DNA from: Saccharofermentans sp.
GTDB taxonomy: Bacteria > Bacillota > Clostridia > Saccharofermentanales > Saccharofermentanaceae
NCBI GenBank assembly: GCA_024685385.1
Contig: JAIKVV010000052.1
Coordinates: forward strand, 1 to 64,000
Direction of reading: 5' to 3'
Length of the DNA stretch: 64,000 nt
In this document: positions 8,455 through 18,000 of the stretch, one piece after another
Position numbering within the stretch: the first letter of the stretch is position 1
Layout: each line of letters begins with the position of its first letter
Program-made: the position numbers and the translations under genes
Notes under the pieces: model-generated
The model's database searches: none
What the model saw: the letters and a program-made list of their open reading frames with translations, nothing else
Told to the model about the DNA's origin: nothing

Positions 8455-9600
8455 TCAATGGGAACGGGCTTTTTTCCTTCTTATGAAAGCCGTGAGGACG
8501 CGCCTGGTAAAAAGGTCGATGAGCCAGCAGACGCAGTAGACGGCCAGGACGATGAGCGCCATCTTGATGAGCCAGAAGCGGCCGTTATAGAACTTGGGAT
8601 CTGAGATGTTGAAGATATCCGTCCAGAGCAGATCCCTGACACGCGAGGATTCGGAGATCATGTAAACGCCGAGGTTTCCGGCGCTCACGAAGGCGATGAC
8701 CCTGGCTATAGACGGGTGCTTTTCGAGACGGATCATCTCGAAGATCCTGAACAGGCATACGCCCTGAAGGACGGTTATGGGGTGATCGTAGTAGTAGGCG
8801 ACCTTCTCGATCCTCTTGTCCGGGTAGTTCAGGACCAGCAGGACGTTGAGCACGAGAAGGATCAAGAAGATGAAGATGTAGATCCAGGGTTTGTCGAAGA
8901 TCTTTGTTGTCCCGTCCTCCGCCTTTGAGATAAATTTGTGCTTTCGCATGTAGGCGCCCAGGATGTACATGTAGATGAAGCCGTAGAGGCCCTTGCCCTC
9001 TTCGGTCCAGATGATGTTTTCGATCTTGAACACCTGGCGCATGGGCTCGAGCTTTGACAGGGGCTGCCATATCGAGAACAAAAAGAAGAGAACGCCGACC
9101 AGGATCAGGAAATTCCTGCGGTCGAGCTTTTCGATCATGAGGTTGAGGAAGGGAGAAAAGATGACGACCAGAAGGTAGAGCGTCATGAAATACCACTGCT
9201 TGGATACGGCGGGAAGAAGGGTCTTGATGATCAATACCGGTTTGCCGATGCCGCCGTCGGCTATGGCGAAGATGATCCTTATCACGACCGAGTAGAAGAG
9301 CATGGGGAAATAGACTTTAAGGAGTCTGTTGATGTTGATCTTCGTGCCGGCGGTGCTCAGGAAGTAGCCGGTGATCATGATGAAGATGTAGACGGGGCAC
9401 CTTGAGAACAGGAGCAGGATCCAGTAGATGACCCTGAGGGAGCCCTTGTCCCCGGCTGCCACCGACTCGAAACCGCCGTAGATAGCGAGGTGCAGATAGC
9501 AGATCTGGAGCATTATCACGACGCGCAGGAGTTCTATTCCCGCGTGTCTGGTCCTGACATTGCTGTCCTTATTAATCGCTTGTCCTTGAAGGTCCGGCAT
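8455..9600 (-). CDS. Acyltransferase-3 family membrane protein
   Basis: 381 aa with about ten hydrophobic segments. The N-terminal motif 'HAGIELLRVVIMLQICYLH' carries the Arg-His arrangement typical of acyltransferase-3 proteins, which O-acylate envelope sugars or other surface molecules. 'CPVYIFIMITGYFLS' also fits the family. The start has an AAGGA upstream. The C-terminus is strongly basic (TRRVLTAFIRRKKARSH). Substrate unknown. It stands alone between a divergent lipoprotein gene and the glutamate-cysteine ligase operon. Confidence 0.85.
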   Translation of the reverse strand: MPDLQGQAINKDSNVRTRHAGIELLRVVIMLQICYLHLAIYGGFESVAAGDKGSLRVIYWILLLFSRCPVYIFIMITGYFLSTAGTKININRLLKVYFPMLFYSVVIRIIFAIADGGIGKPVLIIKTLLPAVSKQWYFMTLYLLVVIFSPFLNLMIEKLDRRNFLILVGVLFFLFSIWQPLSKLEPMRQVFKIENIIWTEEGKGLYGFIYMYILGAYMRKHKFISKAEDGTTKIFDKPWIYIFIFLILLVLNVLLVLNYPDKRIEKVAYYYDHPITVLQGVCLFRIFEMIRLEKHPSIARVIAFVSAGNLGVYMISESSRVRDLLWTDIFNISDPKFYNGRFWLIKMALIVLAVYCVCWLIDLFTRRVLTAFIRRKKARSH

Positions 9601-9689
9601 CTTAAGTCCTTAAATCCCCTTGATCTGATGTGGATAGGATATCAGGAATGTCCGCGGGTGTAAAGAAAAACAAAGGATCTGCCCCTTTA

Positions 9690-9698
9690 TGTTATAAT
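9690..9698 (+). promoter_or_regulatory. Extended -10 promoter of the lipoprotein gene
   Basis: TGTTATAAT (9690-9698) is an extended -10 element with no convincing -35. It lies about 25 bp before the start codon. Confidence 0.5.
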
Positions 9699-9723
9699 CT
9701 CTAAAAGCAAGGGGGAAGGGAAT

Positions 9724-11124
9724 ATGAATCATCTCAAAAAGTTCACTTGTGCAATGCTCTGCGCCGTTTATGCGCTCGGTATCACGGGCCTTACGGGCTG
9801 TCAGTCCGCAAACATGGACGATACGAAACCCCAGATCTTAGAAAGCATATCGAAAGTTGCCGATTGTGTAAAAGACCGTGACTACTCATCCCTCTCGGCT
9901 TATCTTTACGAAGACAATGACAATCTCCGCGAAAAGTTCGATCTCGGAGAAGGCAAAGACGACGAAAAGACCGTTGCCGTCCGGAAAGCGATAGCTTCCA
10001 CGATCCGCCACAATATAAAGACTGAAACACTCACATATTCTTTTTTCAACAAGGTCGGTACGGTCAGTGTCGACTTTATGCTCGTCGATTACGAGAAATT
10101 CGCCGAAAACAACATATATTACGGCTCGGTTGAGAGCATGGAGAAGAGCCTCAAGGATTTTGACCGAAAGTTCATAATGGTATGTACGGTCCCCCTGAGG
10201 TTCGTCTTCAACGACGACAAGGCCGTGCTGGAAAACTCCGAGATACTGGAGCAGGTCTATTCTTTCTACGACTTCGACAAGATCGTTTTCGGAGATAACC
10301 TGCTCGAACACCTTTCAGATCCCACTTTCGTTGACAGCAAGGACGGCGTATACACGGATCCCGATTCCATTACCCTGGAACTCAAGCTTGACGAAAAAGG
10401 ACAGAAATTCGACTGGAAATACGACTACGAAGTAGCCCACACCGGAAAGGACGGAGCAGAAGAAGTGCTCTATACGGCTTCTGAAGAAGTCGGAGCGGGT
10501 TCCGAAACCATCCGGATCCGCTATTCCAGCAGCAAAGAGATGGAAAAAGGAAGTTACCGCATATCGGTATTTTTCGGTGACAAGCAGTCTGATTATGAAT
10601 GCAAGGTGGAACATTCCCCCAAGGACCCGCAGCCGGGAGAGTACTTCCGCTGTCCCGAAGGAGACAGTTTGCAGCTCGCAAATTCCGACATCAGCGTTAA
10701 AGTTTACGGCAAATATTTCTTCGTCGCCGATAATTCTTCTCTGGGAGAAGATATCCTTGCCACCTACGGCAAGAGCATGCTCGAGTTCATAGTCTCGGAC
10801 GACGACGGCGACGAGTCCAATGAGTACCTGTTCAGCCTGTACAGTTCGAATTACGGAAATGAAAGCGTTAAAGAGGTCATAGACTATTTTGCCAAGACCC
10901 GCAAAGAGTCATATGAAGGCATCGGCGACAAAGTCAAGACCAAGAAAGGCAAGGTCAAGATCGGTAAGAAAGAATACCAGTACTGCGACGCCACGATAAC
11001 GCGGGGCAAGCACTCGGTTATAAACAGACTGATCGTGGTGCCTGTCAAAAACGGCTTCCACCTCGTCATGGTCATAGCAAGATCGGAAGATTCAGTTAAG
11101 ACATATACTTCCATGCTTAAGTAA
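9724..11124 (+). CDS. Large lipoprotein of unknown function
   Basis: 466 aa. The signal peptide has a lipobox (TGLTGC, Cys about residue 26), so the protein should be lipid-anchored outside the membrane. Residues about 40-190 are helical and charged, and may be a DUF4878/DUF5105-like stress or transport lipoprotein domain. Later parts look beta-rich, with an Ig-like stretch around 'GAGSETIRIRYSSSKEMEKGSYRISVFF'. The final 150 residues form a separate module. AGGGGGAAGGG precedes the ATG. I do not recognise a specific family, and no partner gene is evident. Confidence 0.75.
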   Translation: MNHLKKFTCAMLCAVYALGITGLTGCQSANMDDTKPQILESISKVADCVKDRDYSSLSAYLYEDNDNLREKFDLGEGKDDEKTVAVRKAIASTIRHNIKTETLTYSFFNKVGTVSVDFMLVDYEKFAENNIYYGSVESMEKSLKDFDRKFIMVCTVPLRFVFNDDKAVLENSEILEQVYSFYDFDKIVFGDNLLEHLSDPTFVDSKDGVYTDPDSITLELKLDEKGQKFDWKYDYEVAHTGKDGAEEVLYTASEEVGAGSETIRIRYSSSKEMEKGSYRISVFFGDKQSDYECKVEHSPKDPQPGEYFRCPEGDSLQLANSDISVKVYGKYFFVADNSSLGEDILATYGKSMLEFIVSDDDGDESNEYLFSLYSSNYGNESVKEVIDYFAKTRKESYEGIGDKVKTKKGKVKIGKKEYQYCDATITRGKHSVINRLIVVPVKNGFHLVMVIARSEDSVKTYTSMLK

Positions 11125-11316
11125 GCCGAGCGCATCGACCCTCCGGCGGGAAATTATGCACGGGAGTACGGGCAAGAGGGCAAAACACCTGTCAAATGCC
11201 CCTAAATACCGCAGTTATCACGCATTATTATATTTATTCTGACAATAGCGCCGCAGGTGGAAAAAGAATAAAATACCACCAATAGAAAAACAGTTTTCGG
11301 CAGGAGGAATAACTCA

Positions 11317-12420
11317 ATGTCAGATAAAAAGCAGAACAAGAGCGATAAGAAGGACTCCAAGGCGAAGAAGATCTTGAACAAGATCTTTATCGACGGCTTG
11401 TCCGGTATGGCAACCGGCCTTTTCGCCACCCTCATCATCGGAACGATCATCGGTACGATCGGCGGTTACATCCCCGCTCCTGTCGGAACTTATGTCACTC
11501 TCGTAGGCAAGATGTGCCAGTGCCTGATGGGCGCGGGCATCGGTCTGGGCGTCGCGATCAAGTTCAAGGAGAGCCCGCTCGTTACGATCTCCGCTGCTGT
11601 ATGCGGCATGATCGGATCTTATGCCAAGGTATTTACCGCCGCAGCTCCCCTGCTTCAGGAAGGCAAGGTGCTCCTCCCCTCTCCCGGTGAGCCTCTGGGG
11701 GCTTTCATAGCAGCTCTGATCGGCATCACTCTGGGACATTTGGTTTCAGGCAAGACCAAGGTCGACATCATCGTAACGCCTCTCGTCACGATCGCGACCG
11801 GCGGCGCTGCAGGCATCTTCCTGGGACCTTATGTATCGGCTTTCATGACATGGCTCGGCAGCCTCGTTAACTGGGGAACCGAACAGCAGCCTCTCCTCAT
11901 GGGCATCATCGTATCCGTATTGATGGGTATCTTCCTTACCCTCCCCATATCTTCTGCCGCGATCGGCGTTGCTTTGGGACTTAACGGGATCACAGCCGGT
12001 GCAGCCACGATCGGATGCTGCTGCAACATGATCGGATTCGCCGTCATCTCCTACCGCGAAAACAAGGTCAACGGCCTCGTCGCACAGGGTCTCGGAACTT
12101 CCATGCTCCAGATGCCCAACATCATCAGAAACCCCAGGATCTGGCTGCCCTCGATCATATCGAGCGCAATCTTGGGACCCATATCGACATGCGTGCTTCA
12201 GATGACATCCAACGCCGTAGGTTCAGGTATGGGAACCGCAGGTCTCGTAGGACCTATATCGACATTCACGACCATGATCGAGACAACTCCCGCATGGATC
12301 GTAATCATAGAGATCGTTGTCATGTACTTCATCCTCCCTGCTGCAATCAGCCTGGGTCTTTCGGAGATCATGCGCAAGATCGGCTGGATAAAAGCGGGCG
12401 ACATGAAGCTCGACGACTGA
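11317..12420 (+). CDS. PTS_EIIC_2/PfoR-like polytopic membrane protein
   Basis: 367 aa with a Lys-rich cytosolic N-terminus and roughly nine membrane segments rich in Gly, Ile and Thr. Family-like stretches are 'GHLVSGKTKVDIIVTPLVTI' and 'GIFLTLPISSAAIGVALGL', as in PTS_EIIC_2 (PfoR) proteins, which resemble sugar PTS permeases but lack EIIA/EIIB. AGGAGGAAT precedes the ATG. It is followed 44 bp later by the BMP-like gene in the same direction with no visible terminator, so it probably leads an operon. I infer small-molecule transport or sensing. The substrate is unknown. Confidence 0.82.
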   Translation: MSDKKQNKSDKKDSKAKKILNKIFIDGLSGMATGLFATLIIGTIIGTIGGYIPAPVGTYVTLVGKMCQCLMGAGIGLGVAIKFKESPLVTISAAVCGMIGSYAKVFTAAAPLLQEGKVLLPSPGEPLGAFIAALIGITLGHLVSGKTKVDIIVTPLVTIATGGAAGIFLGPYVSAFMTWLGSLVNWGTEQQPLLMGIIVSVLMGIFLTLPISSAAIGVALGLNGITAGAATIGCCCNMIGFAVISYRENKVNGLVAQGLGTSMLQMPNIIRNPRIWLPSIISSAILGPISTCVLQMTSNAVGSGMGTAGLVGPISTFTTMIETTPAWIVIIEIVVMYFILPAAISLGLSEIMRKIGWIKAGDMKLDD

Positions 12421-12464
12421 TATCGGAATATATCAGACTATTGTAAGGGAAAAGAGGAATAGAT

Positions 12465-14423
12465 ATGGCTACAGGAGCCGAAGAATATGCAAAGGCGAGG
12501 AAACTCGCCGTAAAAGAACAGCATAAGGCGTTGAGCCAGGGCCGACACCCCTACCTCCACGCTCTTGACGATATGCTCACCAGCAGGACAACTCTTTCGG
12601 AAGAATCGGTGGGCACGCGTGAGATACCTCTCCCGCAGGTTGTCGGAACAGTGACCCGCGGAAGGCAGGAATCTTTCGCCAGGAACTTTATGCCCTTGTT
12701 AGGGCCTGATACTGAGTTTGCGGCCAAGTGGATCAGCTTGATCGAGTATCAGATGGAAGAGGGGATCAGCGATGCCATCAAGGTAATCGAGTTCATGGGC
12801 AAGTTCTACGTACTGGAGGGCAACAAGCGTGTGTCCGTCTTAAAGTACCTGGAACAGCCCACGATCCTCGCAACCGTAACGCGTGTCCTGCCCCCGGAAT
12901 CAGACGATCCGGAAGTTGTCATCTACTATGAATTTTTGAAGTTCTTCAAGTGCACGGGCATCTACAACATGCTCTTCACCAATGTGGGATCTTACGACAA
13001 GCTCGCGGAATGCTTAGGGCTTACATACGACGAGCCCTGGGACGATGACATCGTACTGGACTTAAAGTCCGCATTCCTCAACTTCACCAAGGCATACGAA
13101 GCAGGCGGCGGCAAGGCATTCTCCTCCATCACGGCGGCGGACGCTTTCCTCGTATATATCGAATCCTATAAATACGAGAGCCTCGTAAACACGCCCGCTG
13201 ACGAGATCAAGAAGAACTTGGGACCCATCTGGCCCGAGTTCAGGATCCTTGCAAACGGCAGTCAGATCACATTCTCCGAGGAGCCCCAGCTCCACAAGAA
13301 GAGCACGATACCGATACTGGATACCATTTTCGATAAGCCTGCTTATAATGAGCAGCACCCGCTCAAGGTCGGATTCCTTTACGACGGCTTCAAGGACAAG
13401 TCGCGCTGGATCAACGGTCACGAGATGGGCAGAGCTTATCTTGAGAGCGTATATCCCGGAGTCGTAAACACTTTCGCTCTTGAAGGCATCAGCGACGAAG
13501 AGGAGTTCGACGAGGCAGTCGAGAAGGCTGCAGCCGCAGGGACCGAGCTGATCTTCACGACTTCGCCGATCCAGATGGAGCCTGCGCTCCGCGCGGCGGT
13601 AAAGCACCCCGAGATCAAGTTCATGAACTGTTCGGTGCACTTTTCGCACGGGGCGGTCAGGACTTATTACGGAAGGATGTACGAAGCCAAGTTCATGCTG
13701 GGAATCGTTGCCGCAAGCCTTGCAAAAGACCACAGGATCGCTTATGTTTCGACCTATCCGATCTGCGGCAACATCGCCAACATCAACGCTTTCGCGATCG
13801 GCGCATCGCTCGTAGACCCCCAGGCAAAGATCCATCTTACCTGGTCCTGCCTGAAGGACGAATACTGGCGTGAATATGTGCGCGAAAACAATTTCCACAT
13901 CGTATCCGGACCTGACCTCATCAAGCCGGTCCGCGCCGACAACGAGTACGGTCTCTATGCCATAGGCGACAACGGTCAGGTAACGAACATCGCTTTCGCC
14001 GAGTGGAAGTGGGGCAAATACTATGAGCTCATCGTCAAGGCGATCCTGAACAACGCCTGGAACGCCGAGGCTGACGATGCCAAGGATTCGGCCCTTAACT
14101 ACTGGTGGGGCATGACTTCGGGAGTAATAGACATCAATCTGTGCAACGATAACATCCCCTACAGCACGAGGAAGATGATCGAGGGCTTGAGGCGCTGCAT
14201 CACGGCTGATACGATCAATCCTTTCGAAGGTGAACTCAGGAGTCAGACATCTGTTATTAAAGAAGCTGACTCACCACGGTTATCAAACTCGGATATAATC
14301 AATATGAATTGGCTCAACGACAACATCGAGGGCACCATCCCGTCGTTCGAAGAACTGACGGAGAAAGCCCAGATGACAGTCAAGGCCAACGGAATACCGC
14401 TCTTAACGGAAAGTGAAAGATAA
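12465..14423 (+). CDS. Cytosolic ParB-like/BMP-like (PBP1-fold) sensor protein
   Basis: 652 aa with no signal peptide or lipobox, so predicted to be cytosolic. Residues about 50-180 resemble a ParB/Srx-like module ('REIPLPQVVGTV', then 'VLEGNKRVSVLKYL', comparable to the ParB box II GxRRxxA). Residues about 300-560 match the basic membrane protein (BMP, nucleoside-binding) family: 'LKVGFLYDGFKDKSRWINGHEMG', 'FMNCSVHFSHGAVRTYYGRMYEAKFMLG'. BMP proteins are normally extracytoplasmic ABC-transporter receptors, so this architecture suggests an intracellular nucleoside-like ligand sensor. No ABC transporter genes are nearby. Its stop overlaps the next start (TAATG). Confidence 0.8.
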   Translation: MATGAEEYAKARKLAVKEQHKALSQGRHPYLHALDDMLTSRTTLSEESVGTREIPLPQVVGTVTRGRQESFARNFMPLLGPDTEFAAKWISLIEYQMEEGISDAIKVIEFMGKFYVLEGNKRVSVLKYLEQPTILATVTRVLPPESDDPEVVIYYEFLKFFKCTGIYNMLFTNVGSYDKLAECLGLTYDEPWDDDIVLDLKSAFLNFTKAYEAGGGKAFSSITAADAFLVYIESYKYESLVNTPADEIKKNLGPIWPEFRILANGSQITFSEEPQLHKKSTIPILDTIFDKPAYNEQHPLKVGFLYDGFKDKSRWINGHEMGRAYLESVYPGVVNTFALEGISDEEEFDEAVEKAAAAGTELIFTTSPIQMEPALRAAVKHPEIKFMNCSVHFSHGAVRTYYGRMYEAKFMLGIVAASLAKDHRIAYVSTYPICGNIANINAFAIGASLVDPQAKIHLTWSCLKDEYWREYVRENNFHIVSGPDLIKPVRADNEYGLYAIGDNGQVTNIAFAEWKWGKYYELIVKAILNNAWNAEADDAKDSALNYWWGMTSGVIDINLCNDNIPYSTRKMIEGLRRCITADTINPFEGELRSQTSVIKEADSPRLSNSDIINMNWLNDNIEGTIPSFEELTEKAQMTVKANGIPLLTESER

Positions 14424-15028
14424 TGAAAGTCCTGATAGTCGCCGACATCGAAGATAAGCGCTTATACGATTTCTACCGCAAGGAACGCACCGAGGGTGTC
14501 GAATTGATCGTAGCATGCGGCGACCTGAAACCGGACTATCTGGATTTCCTTATCACAATGGTCAACGTGCCCACCATCTATGTGCGCGGCAACCATGACG
14601 ACAGATATATCAAGGACCCTGTCTGGGGTGCGGAATGCATCGAAGACAGGGTCTTTAAGTTCAAAGGCTACACCTTCGCAGGGCTCGGCGGTTCCATGCG
14701 CTACAACCCCGACGGTCAGAATATGTACAGCGAAAAGGAGATGCGCTGGCGCGCAGCCAAGCTCGCCCCCAGGATCCGTCTTGCAGGGGGTCTCGACGTG
14801 CTCGTCACCCACGCGCCCGCCAAGGATCACGGCGACTTGGAAGACCTCCCTCACAGAGGCTTTGACACCTTCAACCGCATGATGGAAAAATATAAGCCCG
14901 CCTACATGTTCCACGGCCATGTCCATGCAAATTACGCCCGCAATGTCCAAGCGCAGACCACCCACGAATCAGGCACATTGATCTGCAACGCATACGGCTA
15001 TCAGATAATAGAACTTCCCGACAGATAA
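14423..15028 (+). CDS. Calcineurin-like metallophosphoesterase
   Basis: 201 aa. Metal-binding motifs visible in order: 'IVADIED' (D-x-E variant of DxH), 'ACGDLKPD' (GD), 'VRGNHDD' (GNHD), 'LVTHAPAKDHGD' (H) and 'MFHGHVHANY' (GHxH). Family members hydrolyse phosphomonoesters or phosphodiesters such as cyclic nucleotides. It overlaps the upstream BMP-like gene by one base and is followed one base later by the NRPS gene, so these are translationally coupled members of one operon. The substrate is not determinable from sequence. Confidence 0.88.
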   Translation: MKVLIVADIEDKRLYDFYRKERTEGVELIVACGDLKPDYLDFLITMVNVPTIYVRGNHDDRYIKDPVWGAECIEDRVFKFKGYTFAGLGGSMRYNPDGQNMYSEKEMRWRAAKLAPRIRLAGGLDVLVTHAPAKDHGDLEDLPHRGFDTFNRMMEKYKPAYMFHGHVHANYARNVQAQTTHESGTLICNAYGYQIIELPDR

Positions 15029-15029
15029 T

Positions 15030-18000
15030 ATGGCACATCTTACACCGGCACAAAAGAGCATATCGGATCTTGCGGAATTCTATAAAGACAGCGGGATAGA
15101 TACGCTCTGCGGCGCCGTCCTCTTCGATGAAAAACTCGATAAGGATCTTGTGACAAAGGCAGTAAGACATCTTCTTTCCAAGCACGAAAATTTCAATCTC
15201 CGCTTCACGCGTGAAGACGGCAGGATCGTTCAGAATGTGGTAGTGTCTGAAGATATTCAGGTCCCGCACAAGTCCTTCGACAGCATTGAAGAACTCCGTG
15301 AATACTGCAATAAAGATGCCCGTATTCCCTTCGGCTGCGACGGATCTGTCATGTACCGCATAATGACATTCGATCTTCCTTCAAGATCAGGCATAATGCT
15401 GAGCGCAAGCCACCTCATAGCCGATGCCTGGACCTACAGCCTGATCGTAAAGTATTTCTACGACAGCTATAACGCGCTCAAGAACGGTCTGCCGCTCGAT
15501 ATGTCCGCAGGCAGATACAGCGACTATATCTTAAAGTCAGATGAATATCTTGCTTCGGATTCATATCTTAAGGACAAGGAATTCTGGGAAGCTGAATATT
15601 CGGGCGGCATAAGCCCTTCTTCCCTCGGCAGGACCATTAATGAGAGCGGCATTGAATCAGCAAGATACATAACCGGCATCTCAGAGGAACTCTCGCAGGC
15701 AGCGGTAAGATTTGCAGTCGAAAACAAAAGTACCATCGCTGTTCTTTTCGAGACTGCGATATTGATATATCTCGACAGGATAAACGGCGAGGAAGGTCCC
15801 GTCACGATCGGCGTTCCGATATCCGGAAGAGGAAATGCGGAAGAAAAGAAAACAGCCGGCATGATCATCTCCACGATCCCTTTGACTGCTGCGGTCGAAG
15901 GCAGCATGAGCGTCATTTCTTTATGCCGGAAGGTAAGTTCCAAACACCGCGAGATCTTCCGCCACAGAAGACTTCCCTACGAAGACATAATCCGCGCGGC
16001 AAGACAGAATTCCGCGGGTCTCATGAGGCTCTATAACGTCATCGTGAGCTGCCAGAATTCAAGGACCGACGTGCCTTCCGTCACAGAGTGGTTTTCGGGC
16101 GGGCATTCGGAAGTGCCTCTTGCGATCCATATCGACGACCGCGACAGCAATGGCAATTACAAGATAACCATCGATCATCAGACCGGGATCTATAGCCCCG
16201 AAGAAGCAGCTCTCACCGCGGAGAGGATCAAGCACATAATCAGGCAGATGGTATCCGATAAGGACCTTATGGTAAAAGACATATCGATCCTGCCTCCTTC
16301 GGAAAAGGAGCTGATCCTGGATGGATTCAATCAGACCGCAGCAGATTACCGCAAGGATTCATGCGTGCAGGAGATGTTTTCCGAGAAAGTCATCTCTAAT
16401 CCCGACGGCATTGCGATAAGTTTTGCAGGCAAAGATCATACATTCGCCAACATCGATATGATGTCTGATACTCTTGCTTCTTCACTTATCGACAAAGGAG
16501 CAGGCCCCGGCAATATTGTTCCGATAATCGCATCAAGGAGTCATCTCGTGATAATCTCCATGCTCGCTGTTCTTAAGACCGGTGCAGCTTACATGCCCGT
16601 ATCCCCCGACTATCCGGAGTCCAGGATAAGCTACATGACTGATGCCGTAACGACATCCTGCGTGCTTACATCCGGATACGACTATGAAGGTGATAATGTC
16701 ATTGATCTTGATACTTTCGACTTCGATAAAAAAAGCGAAAAGGTTCTCTTCAGAAACTCCCCCGCTGACCTTTGTTATGTGGTCTTCACTTCAGGTTCCA
16801 CAGGCAAGCCCAAGGCGGTCGGCATCACGCATAAGAACGTTCTTAACTACTGCGCCTGCAATCAGTTCAATGTCGCAGGCGGAATAATAAAAGGATCTGA
16901 CAGGAAGATACTGTCAGTTACAAATATCGTTTTCGATATCTTCGTAACGGAAAGCATCCTAGCTCTCCTTAACGGCATTCAGATCGTAATGGCATCAGAC
17001 GATGATGTCTTCTCCGGCAAAGCCCTAGCATCGCTCATAAGATCTTCCGGCGCAAACATCATCCAGACGACGCCAACCAAGATGAAAAGCTATCTGCTCG
17101 ATAAGGAATTTGCTTCATGTCTTAAGTCGATCGGCACCGTGATCCTGGGCGGCGAAGAATTCCCCGAATCTCTTGCCGGGATAATCGCCTCAAAGACCGG
17201 CGCATCCATATATAACATATACGGTCCTGCCGAGACCACCGTATGGTCTTCTTATTCTTCTGTCGGCAAGGGCGACATCACGATAGGAAAACCCGTTGCA
17301 AACACTTCGATCTATATATTGGACGGATCTTCTGCCCCCTGCCCCGTCGGCATCACGGGCGGGATCTTCATATCAGGCGACGGCGTCGGCCCGGGCTATA
17401 TCAACAACCCGGAACTTAGTTCAGAGCGCTTCGTTCCCGATCCTTGGCACGAAGGTCAGATCATGTATGAGACCGGCGATCTCGGCTACTTCCTCCCTGA
17501 CGGAAGGATCAGGTTCTGCGGGCGCCGTGACGGTCAGATCAAACTCCGCGGGCTTAGGATCGAATTGGGCGAGATCGAGCATGCCATGACCGACATCACG
17601 GGCATCGATCTTGCTGCAGCCGTCTTAAGAAAAGACGATTCAGGCAATCCCTATCTCATCGGATTTTATACTTCCTCCATCCCGGTCTTGGAGCAGGACA
17701 TCCGCACGATCCTCCTTGGAAAACTCCCTTCTTACATGGTTCCCAACAGGATAATCCCGATCGAAAAGATGCCTCTCACCGCGAGCGGCAAGATCGAAAG
17801 GAAGAGCCTGCCGGAAGTTACTGTCATCACTGATTCCGCCAATGAATATGTTGCCCCCGGAAACGATACGGAGAAGGTCCTGTGCGAACTGTTTGCGAAG
17901 GTCTTGAAGCGCAACAGGACAGGCTGCGAAGACGACTTTTTCGAATCGGGCGGCGACAGTTTTGCAGCGATGGAACTGGTCGCTCTGGCATCCGAAAAAG

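Noticed and set aside
11125-11316. Riboswitch upstream of the PfoR-like gene
   Set aside because: Only a short GGTGG...CCACC hairpin is seen; no known riboswitch core recognised.
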